From Pelagibius marinus (GTDB lineage Bacteria; Pseudomonadota; Alphaproteobacteria; Kiloniellales; Kiloniellaceae): 64,000 bases of DNA. The notes under the pieces are model-generated. The model searched no databases. It saw only the letters and a list, made by a program, of their open reading frames with translations, and was not told where the DNA came from. The position numbers were made by a program, and so were the translations under genes. Every line of letters starts with the position of its first letter. Within the stretch, counting starts at the first letter, position 1. Shown here piece after piece: positions 7,814-17,455 of the stretch. Location: positions 186,001 through 250,000 of the forward strand of contig NZ_JACSDK010000009.1 in the NCBI RefSeq assembly GCF_014925385.1, read 5' to 3'.

Positions 7814-8889
7814 CAGTTGTCACCCCCCTTTTGACGCGCCCGTTTGACGGCGCTGGCGCCGGCATGGGCCGCGACGGCCACCCCGACGGCGGCCGCGGCG
7901 GTCCCGCCGATCTTGTCTGCGTTGGCCTCGATGCCGAAGCCGTGGACGTCGGTCAGCCGGTCGTAGAAGCTGCCCTTGTCCCAGAAGCCGTCTTCCGAGC
8001 AGCCGAAGCAGGGATGGCCGGACTGGATGGGGAAGGACAGGCCGCCATTCCAGCGCACGGTGGAGCAGGCGTTGTAGGTGGTCGGCCCCTTGCAGCCGAC
8101 CTTGTAGAGGCAGTAGCCCTTGCGCGCGCCCTCGTCGTCGAAGGACTCGACGAACTGACCGGCGTCGAAGTGCGGCCGGCGGTAGCACTTGTCGTGGATG
8201 CGCTGGGAATAGAACATCTTCGGGCGGCCCTGGCGGTCCAGCTCGGGGAAGCGCTCGAAGGTCAGGATGTAGGTGATGACCGCGGTCATCACCTCGGCGA
8301 TGGGCGGACAGCCCGGCACCTTGATGATCGGCTTGTCGGCGATGCCCGGCACCTTGTGCACCGGCGTCGCCCGCGTCGGGTTGGGCCGCGCCGCCTGCAC
8401 GCAGCCCCAGGAGGCGCAGGATCCCCAGGAGATGATGGCCTTGCAGTGATCGGCGGCGTAACGCAGCTGCTCGACGAAGGGCTTGCCGCCGATGATGCAG
8501 TACATGCCGTCTTCGTTGAGCGGCGGATTGCCTTCCACCGCGAGGAGGAAATTGCCGTCGTACTTCTGCACCGTCTCCTCGATGATGGCCTCGGCCTGGT
8601 GGCCCGCCGCCGCCATGATGGTGTCGTCGTAGTCGAGCGAGATCATCGACAGGATGACGTCCTTGGCCAGCGGATGGGCCGAGCGGATGAAGCTCTCCGA
8701 GCAGCAGGTGCACTCCAGGCCGTGCAGCCACAGCACGGGAATGCGCGGCTTGGTTTCCATCGCCTCGGCGATCTTCGGCGCGAAGCTGGGCCCGAGACCC
8801 AGGGCCGCCGCCGTCAGGCTGCAGAATTTCAGAAAGCTTCGGCGGGTAATCCCCTGCCGCCGCATTACCTCGTAGAACGTCTCGGTCAT
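7813..8889 (-). CDS. hupS: Uptake [NiFe]-hydrogenase small subunit, O2-tolerant type
   Basis: 358 residues. A Tat signal with RRSFLKF (residues 16-22) ends near residue 45. Proximal-cluster cysteines are Cys60, Cys63, Cys158 and Cys194, plus two extra ones at Cys62 (in CTCC) and Cys163 (in CASWGC), the six-cysteine pattern that builds a [4Fe-3S] cluster in O2-tolerant group 1d enzymes. The distal cluster uses His232, Cys235, Cys260 and Cys266; the medial uses Cys275, Cys294 and Cys297. The C-terminal small residue-rich segment (about 328-348) is the membrane anchor. It is the first gene of the operon behind a sigma-54 promoter; GGGGAGGG precedes the ATG. Confidence 0.97.
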   Translation of the reverse strand: MTETFYEVMRRQGITRRSFLKFCSLTAAALGLGPSFAPKIAEAMETKPRIPVLWLHGLECTCCSESFIRSAHPLAKDVILSMISLDYDDTIMAAAGHQAEAIIEETVQKYDGNFLLAVEGNPPLNEDGMYCIIGGKPFVEQLRYAADHCKAIISWGSCASWGCVQAARPNPTRATPVHKVPGIADKPIIKVPGCPPIAEVMTAVITYILTFERFPELDRQGRPKMFYSQRIHDKCYRRPHFDAGQFVESFDDEGARKGYCLYKVGCKGPTTYNACSTVRWNGGLSFPIQSGHPCFGCSEDGFWDKGSFYDRLTDVHGFGIEANADKIGGTAAAAVGVAVAAHAGASAVKRARQKGGDN

Positions 8890-8958
8890 GCTGGGCTGTC
8901 CCTCCCCTTGTTGGACCCCGAGAACGGACAGACTCCGCCTCAGGTTCGAGAGAGCATC

Positions 8959-8974
8959 AGCAAGGCCCGTGCCA
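8959..8974 (-). promoter_or_regulatory. Sigma-54 (-24/-12) promoter of hupSLEC
   Basis: The minus strand reads TGGCACG-GGCC-TTGCT, a full match to the sigma-54 consensus TGGCACG-N4-TTGCW with the GG/GC doublets ten bases apart. The expected start is near 8949, giving a leader of about 60 bases before the hupS ATG. Known hupSL promoters that use RpoN are activated by HupR/HoxA or NifA; no such regulator is in this window, and I found no TTG-N5-CAA HupR motif in the 130 bases upstream. Confidence 0.85.
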
Positions 8975-9104
8975 GATCTGCGATGTCGTGGTTTTCCGGG
9001 GGGTTAAGCCGCAGGGCTTCGCGAGTTGCGGGGAGAAGCGGAAAGCCGCAGCGGTAAGGCAAAAGCCGTTTTGGCTGCTTGCTTTCCAGCCGGCGGCGGA
9101 AGCG

Positions 9105-10184
9105 TCAGTCGCTGCGCGAGCCGCGGCGGCTGACGAAGTCGCGCGCCAGGGTGCGGCCGAATTCGATGGTGCAGCCGACCGCCAGGCCGACGGCGGCGTC
9201 GACCAGCAGGGTGGCCAGCGCGGTCAGGCCGATGGCCGGCCAGCAGTCCGGCCGCGCATCGAAGAGACGCTTGGAGATCGCCAGCTCGGCGCCGGCCAGC
9301 ACCAGGAAGGCGCCCACGGCGGCAAGCGGGATCATGGCCAGCAGGCCGACGGCCGCATCGGCGAAGAACAGCGCCAGCACGAACAGGAGAGCGCCGATCA
9401 GCAGGGGCGCCGTACCGCTGCGCGCGCCGAAGCGGTGGTGCGCCTGCAGCCCGCCGGCGCCGTGGCACATGGGCAGGGCGCCGAAAGGCGCCAGCAGCAG
9501 GTTGGCGGCGCCGGAGGTGAGGCAGAGGCGCTTTTCGGAAACGCGCGCGCCCGCTTCCGGGTAGAGCGCGCGGGCCAGGGCGGCGGTCACGATGACCGCG
9601 TTGGTGACGGTCAGGGCGATCTGCGGCAGCACCGCCTTGTGCAGGGCCGCGCCCATCTCGGCAAAGCCGGGCAGCACCACCGCCGGCAGGCCGAAGCGCG
9701 GCGCCAGCTCGCCGGCCAGTTCCGCAAAGGGCGGCGCCAGGCCCGCCGCCTGGCCGGCCAGCAGCGCCACGGCCAGGCCGATCAGCGTCGCCGGGCAGCC
9801 GCGCAGGAAGGTCAGCACGCCCAGCAGCGCCAGCATGCCGAATCCGAGCCAGGGCACCTCCAGCATCAGCTTCAGGCCGATGAGGGCGAAGCTGAGGCCC
9901 AGGCCGAAGCGCAGGCCGGCGATGACCGAGGGCGGGATGGCGCGGGACAGGCGCTCGATGGCGCCGCTCAGGCCCAGCACCAGCAGCACCACGCCGAGGA
10001 TCATGCCGGTGGCGGCGACGGCGCCGGGCGGCAGGCCGGAGGTGACGATGACCGCCGAGACCGCCTTCATGGGCTGCACCGGAAGCGGCAGGCGGTAGAA
10101 GGCGCCGGTGAAGAGGTAGAAGAGGCCGAAACCGAACAGCACGCCGCCCGAGGCCAGCCCGCCCACCGTCAGCACGGAAATCAC
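9105..10184 (-). CDS. MOT1-type molybdate/sulfate permease, 5' end uncertain
   Basis: Membrane protein with about ten spans and the two MOT1 motifs: LPVQPMKAVSAVIVTSG near residue 34 and LPMCHGAGGLQAHHRFGA near residue 238. MOT1 proteins carry molybdate or sulfate. The first usable in-frame start is the GTG at 10184, but the family's N-terminal motif GAFGDLGTFLP is encoded in the same frame just upstream (about 10188-10220), and that frame has no ATG, GTG or TTG as far as the copper ATPase. GTGs at 10231 and 10318 are in a neighbouring frame. So the gene either has a one-base frameshift near 10225-10318, a sequence error there, or an unusual start. Stop codon 131 bases before the hupS promoter. 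Confidence 0.75.
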   Translation of the reverse strand: MISVLTVGGLASGGVLFGFGLFYLFTGAFYRLPLPVQPMKAVSAVIVTSGLPPGAVAATGMILGVVLLVLGLSGAIERLSRAIPPSVIAGLRFGLGLSFALIGLKLMLEVPWLGFGMLALLGVLTFLRGCPATLIGLAVALLAGQAAGLAPPFAELAGELAPRFGLPAVVLPGFAEMGAALHKAVLPQIALTVTNAVIVTAALARALYPEAGARVSEKRLCLTSGAANLLLAPFGALPMCHGAGGLQAHHRFGARSGTAPLLIGALLFVLALFFADAAVGLLAMIPLAAVGAFLVLAGAELAISKRLFDARPDCWPAIGLTALATLLVDAAVGLAVGCTIEFGRTLARDFVSRRGSRSD

Positions 10185-10375
10185 GTGCGGCAGGAAGGTG
10201 CCGAGGTCGCCGAAGGCGCCGCCCGCTTCACGGGCGGTGGGGCGGGAGCCGGGCGAGGGCCCCGGTTCTCCTGGTCCTGGCCGCCCGGCCCCGGGCCGGC
10301 AAGGCGAAACGGTAGCACGGAAGTTCCCGCGAAAACTGGCCTTTTCTGCGGACCGGCGGGCCTGTGACCGGCGTC

Positions 10376-12847
10376 CTAGAGCCTGACCCGGCGCAGCCTC
10401 AGGGCGTTGGTCACCACGGAAACCGAGGAGAGGCTCATGGCCGCCGCGGCGATGATCGGCGAGAGCAGCAGGCCGAAGACCGGATAGAGCACGCCCGCGG
10501 CGATGGGTACCCCCGCCGCGTTGTAGAAGAAGGCGAAGAAGAGGTTCTGCTTGATGTTGCCCATGGTCGCCTCGGCAAGGCGGCGGGCGCGCACGATGCC
10601 GTTGAGGTCACCCTTCACCAGGGTGAAGCCGGCGCTTTCGATGGCCACGTCGGCGCCGGTGCCCATGGCGATGCCGACGTCGGCCTGGGCGAGCGCCGGG
10701 GCGTCGTTCACGCCGTCGCCGGCCATGGCCACCTTTGCGCCTCCAGCCTGCAGCTCCTTGATGATGCGCGCCTTGTCCTCCGGCAGCACGTCGGCGCGGA
10801 TTTCGTCGATGCCGAGACGCCCGGCCACCGCCCTGGCCGTGCGCTCGTTGTCGCCGGTCACCATGACGATGCGCAGGCCCTCGCCGTGCAGCGCCTTCAA
10901 CGCTTCCGGCGTGGTTTCCTTCACCGGGTCGGCGACGCTGACCAGGCCGGCGACCTTGCCGTCGACCACCACGAACATCACCGTCTCGCCCTGGTCGCGC
11001 CTCGCACCGGCCTCCTCAGCGGCGTGGCCGCTCTCAAGCCCGAGTTCGGCCAGCAGCGCCGCGTTGCCCAGCGCCACGTCACGGCCGTCAACCCGGCCGG
11101 TCACGCCCTTGCCGGTCAGCGCATTGAAATCCTCGGCCTTGGCGATCGCCACGCCGCGCTCCGAGGCGCCGGCGACGATGGCCTCGGCCAGGGGGTGCTC
11201 ACTGCCACGCTCCAGCGAGGCGGCGAGGCGCAGCAGCTCGTCCTCGGAGCTGCCGTCCTCCGGCAGCACCGCCACCAGCTTCGGCTTGCCGAGGGTGAGC
11301 GTCCCGGTCTTGTCGACGATCAGAGTGTCGACCTTGGCAAAGCGCTCCAGCGCCTCGGCGTTCTTGATCAGCACGCCGGCCTGGGCACCGCGCCCGGTCG
11401 CCGTCATGATCGACATGGGCGTTGCCAGTCCCAGGGCGCAGGGGCAGGCGATGATCAGGACCGAGACCGCGGCCACCAGCCCATAGGCCAGGGCGGGAGA
11501 CGGACCCCAGATCGACCAGGCGACGAAGGCGAGCAACGCCACCAGCACCACCGCCGGCACAAAATAGGCGGCCACCTGATCGACCAGCTTCTGGATCGGC
11601 GCGCGGCTGCGCTGCGCCTCGGCCACCATGCCGACGATCTGCGAGAGCACCGTGTCAGCGCCGACCCGTTCGGCTTCGATGACCAGGGAGCCGCTGCCGT
11701 TGAGCGTGGCGCCGGTCACCTGATCGCCCACCGCCTTTTCCACCGGCACCGGTTCGCCGGTCAGCATGGATTCGTCGACCGACGAATGGCCTTCAATCAC
11801 ATGGCCGTCGACCGGCACCTTGTCGCCCGGGCGCACCCGCAGGTGATCACCGACCTTCACTTCCTCCAGCGGGATCTCCTCTTCTTGTCCGTCCGGGCGG
11901 ACCACCCGGGCGGTCTTGGCCGCCAAGTCCAGCAGAGCGCGGATAGCCCCACCGGTGCGCTCGCGCGCGCGCAGTTCCAGCACCTGGCCCAGAAGGACCA
12001 GCACCACGATGACCGCCGCCGCCTCGTAGTAGACGGCAACCTGGCCCTCCGGCCCACGGAAGCCGGCCGGGAAGATCTGCGGTGCCAGGGTCGCCACGAC
12101 GCTGAAGAGATAGGCCGCCCCGACGCCCATGGCGATGAGCGTGAACATATTGAGACTGCGGTTGACGACCGACTTCCAGCCGCGCTGGAAGAAAGGCCAG
12201 CCGGCCCAGAGGACCACCGGCGTCGAAAGAATCAGCTCGGCCCAGGAGGAAATGCCCTCGCCCAACGCCTCGCGCAGCGGCAGGCCGAAATGTGGCGCCA
12301 TGGCGAGAACCAGGACCGGCAGCGTCAGCGCGGCGCCGATCCAGAAGCGCCGGGTGAAGTCCACCAGTTCCGGGTTGGGGCCCTCCTCGCCGGTGGGAAT
12401 GCCCATGGGCTCCAGCGCCATGCCGCACAGCGGGCAGTCACCCGGCCCGTCCTGGACGATCTCCGGGTGCATCGGGCAGGTGTACTGGGTGCCCGCCGGC
12501 ATGGGCTCCGGCGCCGGCCGGCCGGCCAGGTATGTCTCCGGCCCGGACTCGAACTTCTCCTGGCAGCGCGCGGAGCAGAAATAGAAGCGCTGGCCCGCGT
12601 GCTTGGCGACATGGCGCGCACTCGCCCGGTCCACCGACATGCCGCAGACCAGATCCTCCGCGGTGATGTAGTCCTCGGGCGCAGCGGCGAACTTGTCGCG
12701 GCAGCCGCCGGCGCAGAAGTGATAGAGGTGGCCGTCATGCTCGTAGGTCGGCTTGCCCGCCGCGGGGTCCACGGTCATGGCGCAGACGGGATCGCGGACG
12801 ACCTCCGCTGGAGTTTGACTGTCATGCTGATGGGTTGCGGTGGCCAT
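10376..12847 (-). CDS. Copper-exporting P1B-type ATPase with tandem YHS domains
   Basis: 823 residues from the ATG at 12847; a GTG seven codons upstream is less likely because AGGAAAAGG then serves as its ribosome site. Instead of MxCxxC metal-binding domains the N terminus has two YHS/TRASH domains (DPVCAMTVD...FCAGGC and DLVCGMSVD...FCSARC), then a YTCPMHPEI...CPLCGM zinc-ribbon-like heavy-metal domain. The pump core has CPCALG in the membrane, DKTGTLT (phosphorylated Asp) and [13 protein letters not shown] plus the CueR-type promoter indicate Cu(I) export. I do not assign copA because of the unusual N terminus. Confidence 0.92.
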   Translation of the reverse strand: MATATHQHDSQTPAEVVRDPVCAMTVDPAAGKPTYEHDGHLYHFCAGGCRDKFAAAPEDYITAEDLVCGMSVDRASARHVAKHAGQRFYFCSARCQEKFESGPETYLAGRPAPEPMPAGTQYTCPMHPEIVQDGPGDCPLCGMALEPMGIPTGEEGPNPELVDFTRRFWIGAALTLPVLVLAMAPHFGLPLREALGEGISSWAELILSTPVVLWAGWPFFQRGWKSVVNRSLNMFTLIAMGVGAAYLFSVVATLAPQIFPAGFRGPEGQVAVYYEAAAVIVVLVLLGQVLELRARERTGGAIRALLDLAAKTARVVRPDGQEEEIPLEEVKVGDHLRVRPGDKVPVDGHVIEGHSSVDESMLTGEPVPVEKAVGDQVTGATLNGSGSLVIEAERVGADTVLSQIVGMVAEAQRSRAPIQKLVDQVAAYFVPAVVLVALLAFVAWSIWGPSPALAYGLVAAVSVLIIACPCALGLATPMSIMTATGRGAQAGVLIKNAEALERFAKVDTLIVDKTGTLTLGKPKLVAVLPEDGSSEDELLRLAASLERGSEHPLAEAIVAGASERGVAIAKAEDFNALTGKGVTGRVDGRDVALGNAALLAELGLESGHAAEEAGARRDQGETVMFVVVDGKVAGLVSVADPVKETTPEALKALHGEGLRIVMVTGDNERTARAVAGRLGIDEIRADVLPEDKARIIKELQAGGAKVAMAGDGVNDAPALAQADVGIAMGTGADVAIESAGFTLVKGDLNGIVRARRLAEATMGNIKQNLFFAFFYNAAGVPIAAGVLYPVFGLLLSPIIAAAAMSLSSVSVVTNALRLRRVRL

Positions 12848-12898
12848 GATCGACTGCCTTTTCCTCACGAGCCGGCCCCTATGCCGGCACTTGGCCTC

Positions 12899-12929
12899 TA
12901 GGTAGGGCTTCCAGTCACTGGAAGGTCAA
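12899..12929 (-). promoter_or_regulatory. CueR-type copper-responsive promoter
   Basis: Minus strand: TTGACC at 12929-12924, TACCTA at 12904-12899, separated by exactly 19 bases, the overlong spacer typical of MerR-family promoters. Inside the spacer lies the dyad CTTCCAGTGACTGGAAG, centred as in E. coli copA (CCTTCC-N7-GGAAGG type). A CueR-like activator would untwist the DNA on binding Cu(I). It lies 52 bases before the ATPase start. No MerR-family gene is in the window. Confidence 0.85.
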
Positions 12930-13078
12930 GAGATGCTCCCCGCGGGGCGGAAAGCCACTTTGCAATCAAAGCGCCATAAGCATTCGCACTAATTAGCCGA
13001 TAGCCAGCGAGCGCAAACCTACGTTAACCTGCATTCCGTGCCTTCATCCTCCAGACGATCGCTTGGCAGGGGAATCGC

Positions 13079-14275
13079 TTGGCTATAACTCGGCTTTCTA
13101 CAGCGCTTGCTGTGCTTTTCGTCCTCACGGCCTGCGATGACGGCAATACCTACGTCGAGCCGCCGCCGCCCAAGGTGACGGTCGCCGCTCCGGCGGTTCA
13201 GGAGATCACCGACTATCTCTACTTCACCGGCACCAGCCAGGCCGCGGCCGTGGTCGACGTGCGCGCCCGCGTGCCGGGGACCCTGGAGAACATCTCCTTT
13301 GCGCCCGGCACCTTCATCGAGGCAGGCGATCCTCTGTTCCTGATCGACCAGCGCCAGTACATCGCCGACCTGGAGATCGCCAAGGCGCAGCTGCAGAGCG
13401 CCAGGGCCCAGAAGGTCGAGGCCGACAAGGCCCTGGCGCGCGCAGCGGAGCTGATCAAGCGCGGCAACGTCTCCCAGGCCAAGCTGGACGAGGCCGAGGC
13501 CGCCGCCCGCAGCGCCACCGCCGACGTCTCGGTGAAGGAAGCCGCCGTACGCCAGGCCGAGCTGAACCTGGAGTACACGGACATCCGCGCGCCGATCAAA
13601 GGGCGCATCGGCCGCAACCTGGTGGACGCCGGCAACCTGGTGGGACAGTCGGAGGCGACCCACCTGGCCACCATCACCGATGGTGACCCCATGTACGTCT
13701 ACTTCGACATCAACGAGCGCGATCTCCTGACCGTCATGGAACGCATGCGCGGCCAGACCGGCACGGGGCAACCGGAGAAACGCGACGATTTCCGGGTCGA
13801 AATGTCCATCGGCGGCAAGGAGGAATACAGCTTCACGGGCGACCTGGACTTCTCCGAATCTTCGCTCGATCCCTCGACCGGCACGCTGGGGCTGCGCGCG
13901 CGCTTTGCCAACCCGGCTGAACCGCAGCCGGTTCTGCTGCCGGGCCTCTTCGTGCGCCTGCGCATTCCGGTCGCCGAGCGCCAGGACATGCCGCTGGTCA
14001 CCGAGCGCGCCATCGGCCTGGACCAGACCGGCCGCTATGTCTACGTGGTCGGCGCGGAGAACGTCGTGGAAAAGCGCTCCATCGTCATCGGTCAACTCAT
14101 CGACGGCCTGCGCGTTGTCGAAAATGGCCTCGCCGCCGGCGAGAAGGTGGTGGTCAACGGCATCCAGCGTGCCCGCGACGGCGCCAAGGTGGACCCGGAG
14201 GAAGCGGAGATGAGCGCCTTCTCGGCCTCGGCGCTCAACAGCGCCGGACAGCAGGCCAGCAAAGCGGCCAACTGA
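13079..14275 (+). CDS. RND efflux periplasmic adaptor lipoprotein
   Basis: 398 residues, membrane-fusion protein family. The N terminus has a lipoprotein signal ending LTAC (lipobox Cys at about residue 19). Then come the barrel-sandwich half-motif (VVDVRARVPGTLENISFAPGTFIEAGDPLFLID), a long alpha-hairpin of heptads (about 97-165), and the second lipoyl half (IRAPIKGRIGRNLVDAGNLV). The start is the TTG at 13079: an in-frame TAA lies about 50 bases upstream and no ATG or GTG lies between. It precedes the RND pump by 15 bases and forms the inner-membrane to outer-membrane link. The outer-membrane channel gene is absent. Confidence 0.92.
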   Translation: MAITRLSTALAVLFVLTACDDGNTYVEPPPPKVTVAAPAVQEITDYLYFTGTSQAAAVVDVRARVPGTLENISFAPGTFIEAGDPLFLIDQRQYIADLEIAKAQLQSARAQKVEADKALARAAELIKRGNVSQAKLDEAEAAARSATADVSVKEAAVRQAELNLEYTDIRAPIKGRIGRNLVDAGNLVGQSEATHLATITDGDPMYVYFDINERDLLTVMERMRGQTGTGQPEKRDDFRVEMSIGGKEEYSFTGDLDFSESSLDPSTGTLGLRARFANPAEPQPVLLPGLFVRLRIPVAERQDMPLVTERAIGLDQTGRYVYVVGAENVVEKRSIVIGQLIDGLRVVENGLAAGEKVVVNGIQRARDGAKVDPEEAEMSAFSASALNSAGQQASKAAN

Positions 14276-14290
14276 CGAAACGCGGCGAAG

Positions 14291-17200
14291 ATGTTCTCGA
14301 AGTTCTTCATCCAGCGTCCGATCTTCTCCTCGGTCATTTCAATCGTCATCGTCATCGCCGGCGTGGTCACGCTGGGGGCGCTGCCGATCGAGCAGTTCCC
14401 GCAGATCACCCCGCCCACCGTGCAGGTCTCCGCCGCCTATCCCGGCGCCAACGCAGAGGTCGTGGCGGAAACCGTGGCAGCGCCCATCGAGCAGCAGGTC
14501 AACGGCGTCGAGAACATGATCTACATGTCCTCGACCAGCGCCAATGACGGCTCCTACAACCTGACAGTCAGCTTCGAGGTGGGCAGCGATCTCGATCTGG
14601 CGCAGATCCTGGTGCAGAACCGGGTGGCGCTGGCCGAATCGAACCTGCCCGAGGAGGTCACGCGCCAGGGCGTCAGCACCAAGAAGAAATCCAGCAACAT
14701 CATTCTCATCGCCTCGCTGACCTCGGATAATCCGCTGCACGACGAGATCTTCCTCAGCAACTACGCCACCCTCAACATCCGCGACATCCTGAGCCGTATT
14801 CCCGGCGTCGGCGAAGTCTTCATCTTCCCGCCCAGCGACTACTCCATGCGCATCTGGCTCGATCCCAGCAGCCTCAAGGCGCGCGGCCTCACTACCGGCG
14901 ACGTGCTCGCGGCAATCCGCGAGCAGAACGTGCAGGTCGCCGCCGGGCAGATCGGCCAGCCGCCGGTACCGAGCGGCCAGTCCTTCCAGTACACGGTCAA
15001 CGTGCTGGGCCGCCTGGCGGACATCCAGCAGTTCGAGGACATCGTCATCCGCTATGCCGAAGACGGCGGCACGATCTACCTGAAGGACATCGCCCGGGTG
15101 GAGCTGGGCGGCAAGAGCTACGACGTCAACTCCTCGCTCAACGGCTCCCCCTCGGCCGCCGTCGCGGTCTACCAGCTGCCCGGCGCCAACGCCCTGGATG
15201 TCGCCACCCAGGTCCGCGCCGCCATGGAGGAGATAAGCAGCCGCTTTCCCGGCGGCATGACCTATCAGATCCCCTACGATACGACGATCTTCGTCCAGAA
15301 ATCGATCGAGGAGGTCTACATCACCCTGTTCCAGGCGGCAGGACTGGTCTTCCTGGTCCTCTTCCTCTTCCTGCAGGATTGGCGCGCGACGCTGATCCCG
15401 GCGGTCACCATTCCGGTATCGCTGATCGGCACCTTCGCGGTGATGGGCGTCCTGGGCTTCTCCCTTAACATGCTGACGCTCTTCGGGCTGGTGCTGGCCA
15501 TCGGCATCGTGGTGGACGACGCCATCGTGGTGGTCGAGGCGACGACGGCGCACATCGAACGCGGCATGAAATCGCGGGAAGCGGCGATCCAGGCGATGCA
15601 GGAGGTCTCCGGCCCGGTCGTCGCCACCACCCTGGTGCTGCTCGCGGTCTTCGTTCCCGCGGCCTTCCTGCCCGGCATCACCGGCGAGATGTACCGCCAG
15701 TTCGCGGTGACCATCGCCGTGGCCACGGTGTTCAGCTCGATCAACGCCCTGACCATGAGCCCGGCCCTTTCGGCCCTGCTGCTGCGCCCGCCCAAGGAAC
15801 AAAAGAACGCCTTCTTCCGAGGTTTCGACAAGCTCTTCACCACGGCGGAAAACGGCTACTCGGCGATGATCCAAAAGCTGGTGCGGGTGACGGCGCTGGT
15901 CATGGTGCTGTTTGTCGGGCTCTTCGCCCTGACCGGCTGGCAGTTCGGCAAGCTGCCGACCGCCTTCCTGCCCGTCGAGGACCAGGGTTATGTGATCGCC
16001 GCCGTACAGCTGCCCAACGCCGCCTCGCTGGAGCGCACCAACGCGGTGCTGCAGCAGGTCGACGGCATCCTCGCGGAGATGCCCGGTATCGCCAACTGGG
16101 TCACCATCGGCGGCTATTCCGCCATCGACGGCACCAACGCCTCCAACGCCGCCACCGTCTTCATCACCATGACGCCCTGGGAGGAGCGCCAGGACCCGAG
16201 CCTCTCGCAGCAGGCCATCCTCGGCCGCCTGCAGGGCGCCTTCCGCCAGATCCAGGAAGCCATCGCTTACGCCTTTCCGCCGCCGGCCATTCCCGGGCTC
16301 GGCGTCGCCGGCGGTTTCCAGATGCAGCTGCAGGACCGCGGCGGCGTCGGCCTGCAGGAACTGCAGCGCATGACCCAGGAGATCCTGGTCGACGGCAATG
16401 CCCAGAGCGGCCTCAGCAACCTGAACTCCACCTTCCGCGCCGACGTGCCGCAGCTCTTCGCCGAGGTCGACCGCGTCAAGGCCAAATCGCTCCAGATCCC
16501 GCTCAACGATGTCTTCGGCGCGCTGCAGACCTATCTCGGCTCGTCCTACGTCAACGACTTCAACAAGTTCGGGCGGACCTGGCAGGTGAAGGTGCAGGCC
16601 GATCACCGCTTCCGCCTCGAAGCGGAGGACATCCGCCGCCTGGAGGTGCGCAATGCCGCCGGCAACATGGTGCCGCTGGGCACCCTGGTGCGGGTGGACG
16701 AGATCCTCGGCCCCCAGACGGTGCTGCGCTACAACCTCTATCCCAGTTCCGCGATTACCGGCGAGGCGGCGCCGGGCTACTCCTCCGGCCAGGCCCTCGA
16801 CCTCATGGAGCAACTCGCCGAGACCAAGCTGCCCAATTCCATGGGCTTCGAGTGGACCGGCATCTCGTTCCAGGAAAAGCGGGTCGGCTCGGAATCCATC
16901 CTGGTCTTCGCCCTGGCGATCCTGCTGGTCTTCCTGGTGCTGGCCGCGCAGTACGAAAGCTGGGCCATGCCCGCGGCCGTCATCCTGGTGGTGCCGCTGG
17001 CCCTCCTGGGCACCATCGCCGCCCTGCTGGCCCGCCACTTCGACAACAACGTCTATACCCAGATCGGCATCGTGCTGCTGATCGGCCTGGCCAGCAAGAA
17101 CGCCATCCTGATCGTCGAGTTCGCCAAGGCCGAGCACGAGGCCGGCAAGTCGATCACCGAGGCCGCGGTATCGGCGGCCAAGCTGCGCTTCCGCCCCATC

Positions 17201-17446
17201 CTCATGACCGCGATCTCCTCCATCGCCGGCTTCATGCCGCTGGTGGTGGCCGCCGGCGCCGGCGCGGCCAGCCGCCAGGCCATCGGCACGGCGGTGGTCG
17301 GCGGCATGCTGGCCGCGACCATCATGTCGCTCTGCTTCACGCCGGCCTTCTACGTGGTCATGCAGCGGCTCTCCGGGCTGGGCAGCCGCAAGAAGAAGAA
17401 GCCGGAGAGCGGCGCGCCCCCGCCCGTCGAGAGCGCCGCGGACTGA
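14291..17446 (+). CDS. RND multidrug efflux pump, HAE1 (AcrB-like) family
   Basis: 1051 residues, the usual length for AcrB-type pumps. N-terminal FFIQRPIFSSVISIVIVIAG is the first span of twelve; GIVVDDAIVVVEATTAHIERG in the fourth span carries the two proton-relay aspartates, and GLASKNAILIVEFAK in span ten the lysine. Two large periplasmic loops follow spans 1 and 7. Residues TGLEA...-like gating loops are as in the family. Substrate cannot be told. The C-terminal tail is basic, then Pro-rich. Convergent with the GlxA regulator, ten bases apart, without an obvious terminator. Confidence 0.95.
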   Translation: MFSKFFIQRPIFSSVISIVIVIAGVVTLGALPIEQFPQITPPTVQVSAAYPGANAEVVAETVAAPIEQQVNGVENMIYMSSTSANDGSYNLTVSFEVGSDLDLAQILVQNRVALAESNLPEEVTRQGVSTKKKSSNIILIASLTSDNPLHDEIFLSNYATLNIRDILSRIPGVGEVFIFPPSDYSMRIWLDPSSLKARGLTTGDVLAAIREQNVQVAAGQIGQPPVPSGQSFQYTVNVLGRLADIQQFEDIVIRYAEDGGTIYLKDIARVELGGKSYDVNSSLNGSPSAAVAVYQLPGANALDVATQVRAAMEEISSRFPGGMTYQIPYDTTIFVQKSIEEVYITLFQAAGLVFLVLFLFLQDWRATLIPAVTIPVSLIGTFAVMGVLGFSLNMLTLFGLVLAIGIVVDDAIVVVEATTAHIERGMKSREAAIQAMQEVSGPVVATTLVLLAVFVPAAFLPGITGEMYRQFAVTIAVATVFSSINALTMSPALSALLLRPPKEQKNAFFRGFDKLFTTAENGYSAMIQKLVRVTALVMVLFVGLFALTGWQFGKLPTAFLPVEDQGYVIAAVQLPNAASLERTNAVLQQVDGILAEMPGIANWVTIGGYSAIDGTNASNAATVFITMTPWEERQDPSLSQQAILGRLQGAFRQIQEAIAYAFPPPAIPGLGVAGGFQMQLQDRGGVGLQELQRMTQEILVDGNAQSGLSNLNSTFRADVPQLFAEVDRVKAKSLQIPLNDVFGALQTYLGSSYVNDFNKFGRTWQVKVQADHRFRLEAEDIRRLEVRNAAGNMVPLGTLVRVDEILGPQTVLRYNLYPSSAITGEAAPGYSSGQALDLMEQLAETKLPNSMGFEWTGISFQEKRVGSESILVFALAILLVFLVLAAQYESWAMPAAVILVVPLALLGTIAALLARHFDNNVYTQIGIVLLIGLASKNAILIVEFAKAEHEAGKSITEAAVSAAKLRFRPILMTAISSIAGFMPLVVAAGAGAASRQAIGTAVVGGMLAATIMSLCFTPAFYVVMQRLSGLGSRKKKKPESGAPPPVESAAD

Positions 17447-17455
17447 GGACGCCCG

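Noticed and set aside
9000-9104. HupR-type enhancer (TTG-N5-CAA) upstream of hupS
   Set aside because: No such motif found; only short dyads such as CAAAA-GCCG-TTTTG, too weak to call.
14339-17137. Long open frame (932 codons) on the minus strand opposite the RND pump
   Set aside because: It is the complementary reading of a GC-rich gene with strong third-position bias; its translation is low-complexity (Gly, Gln, Asp, His, Arg) with no family motifs.
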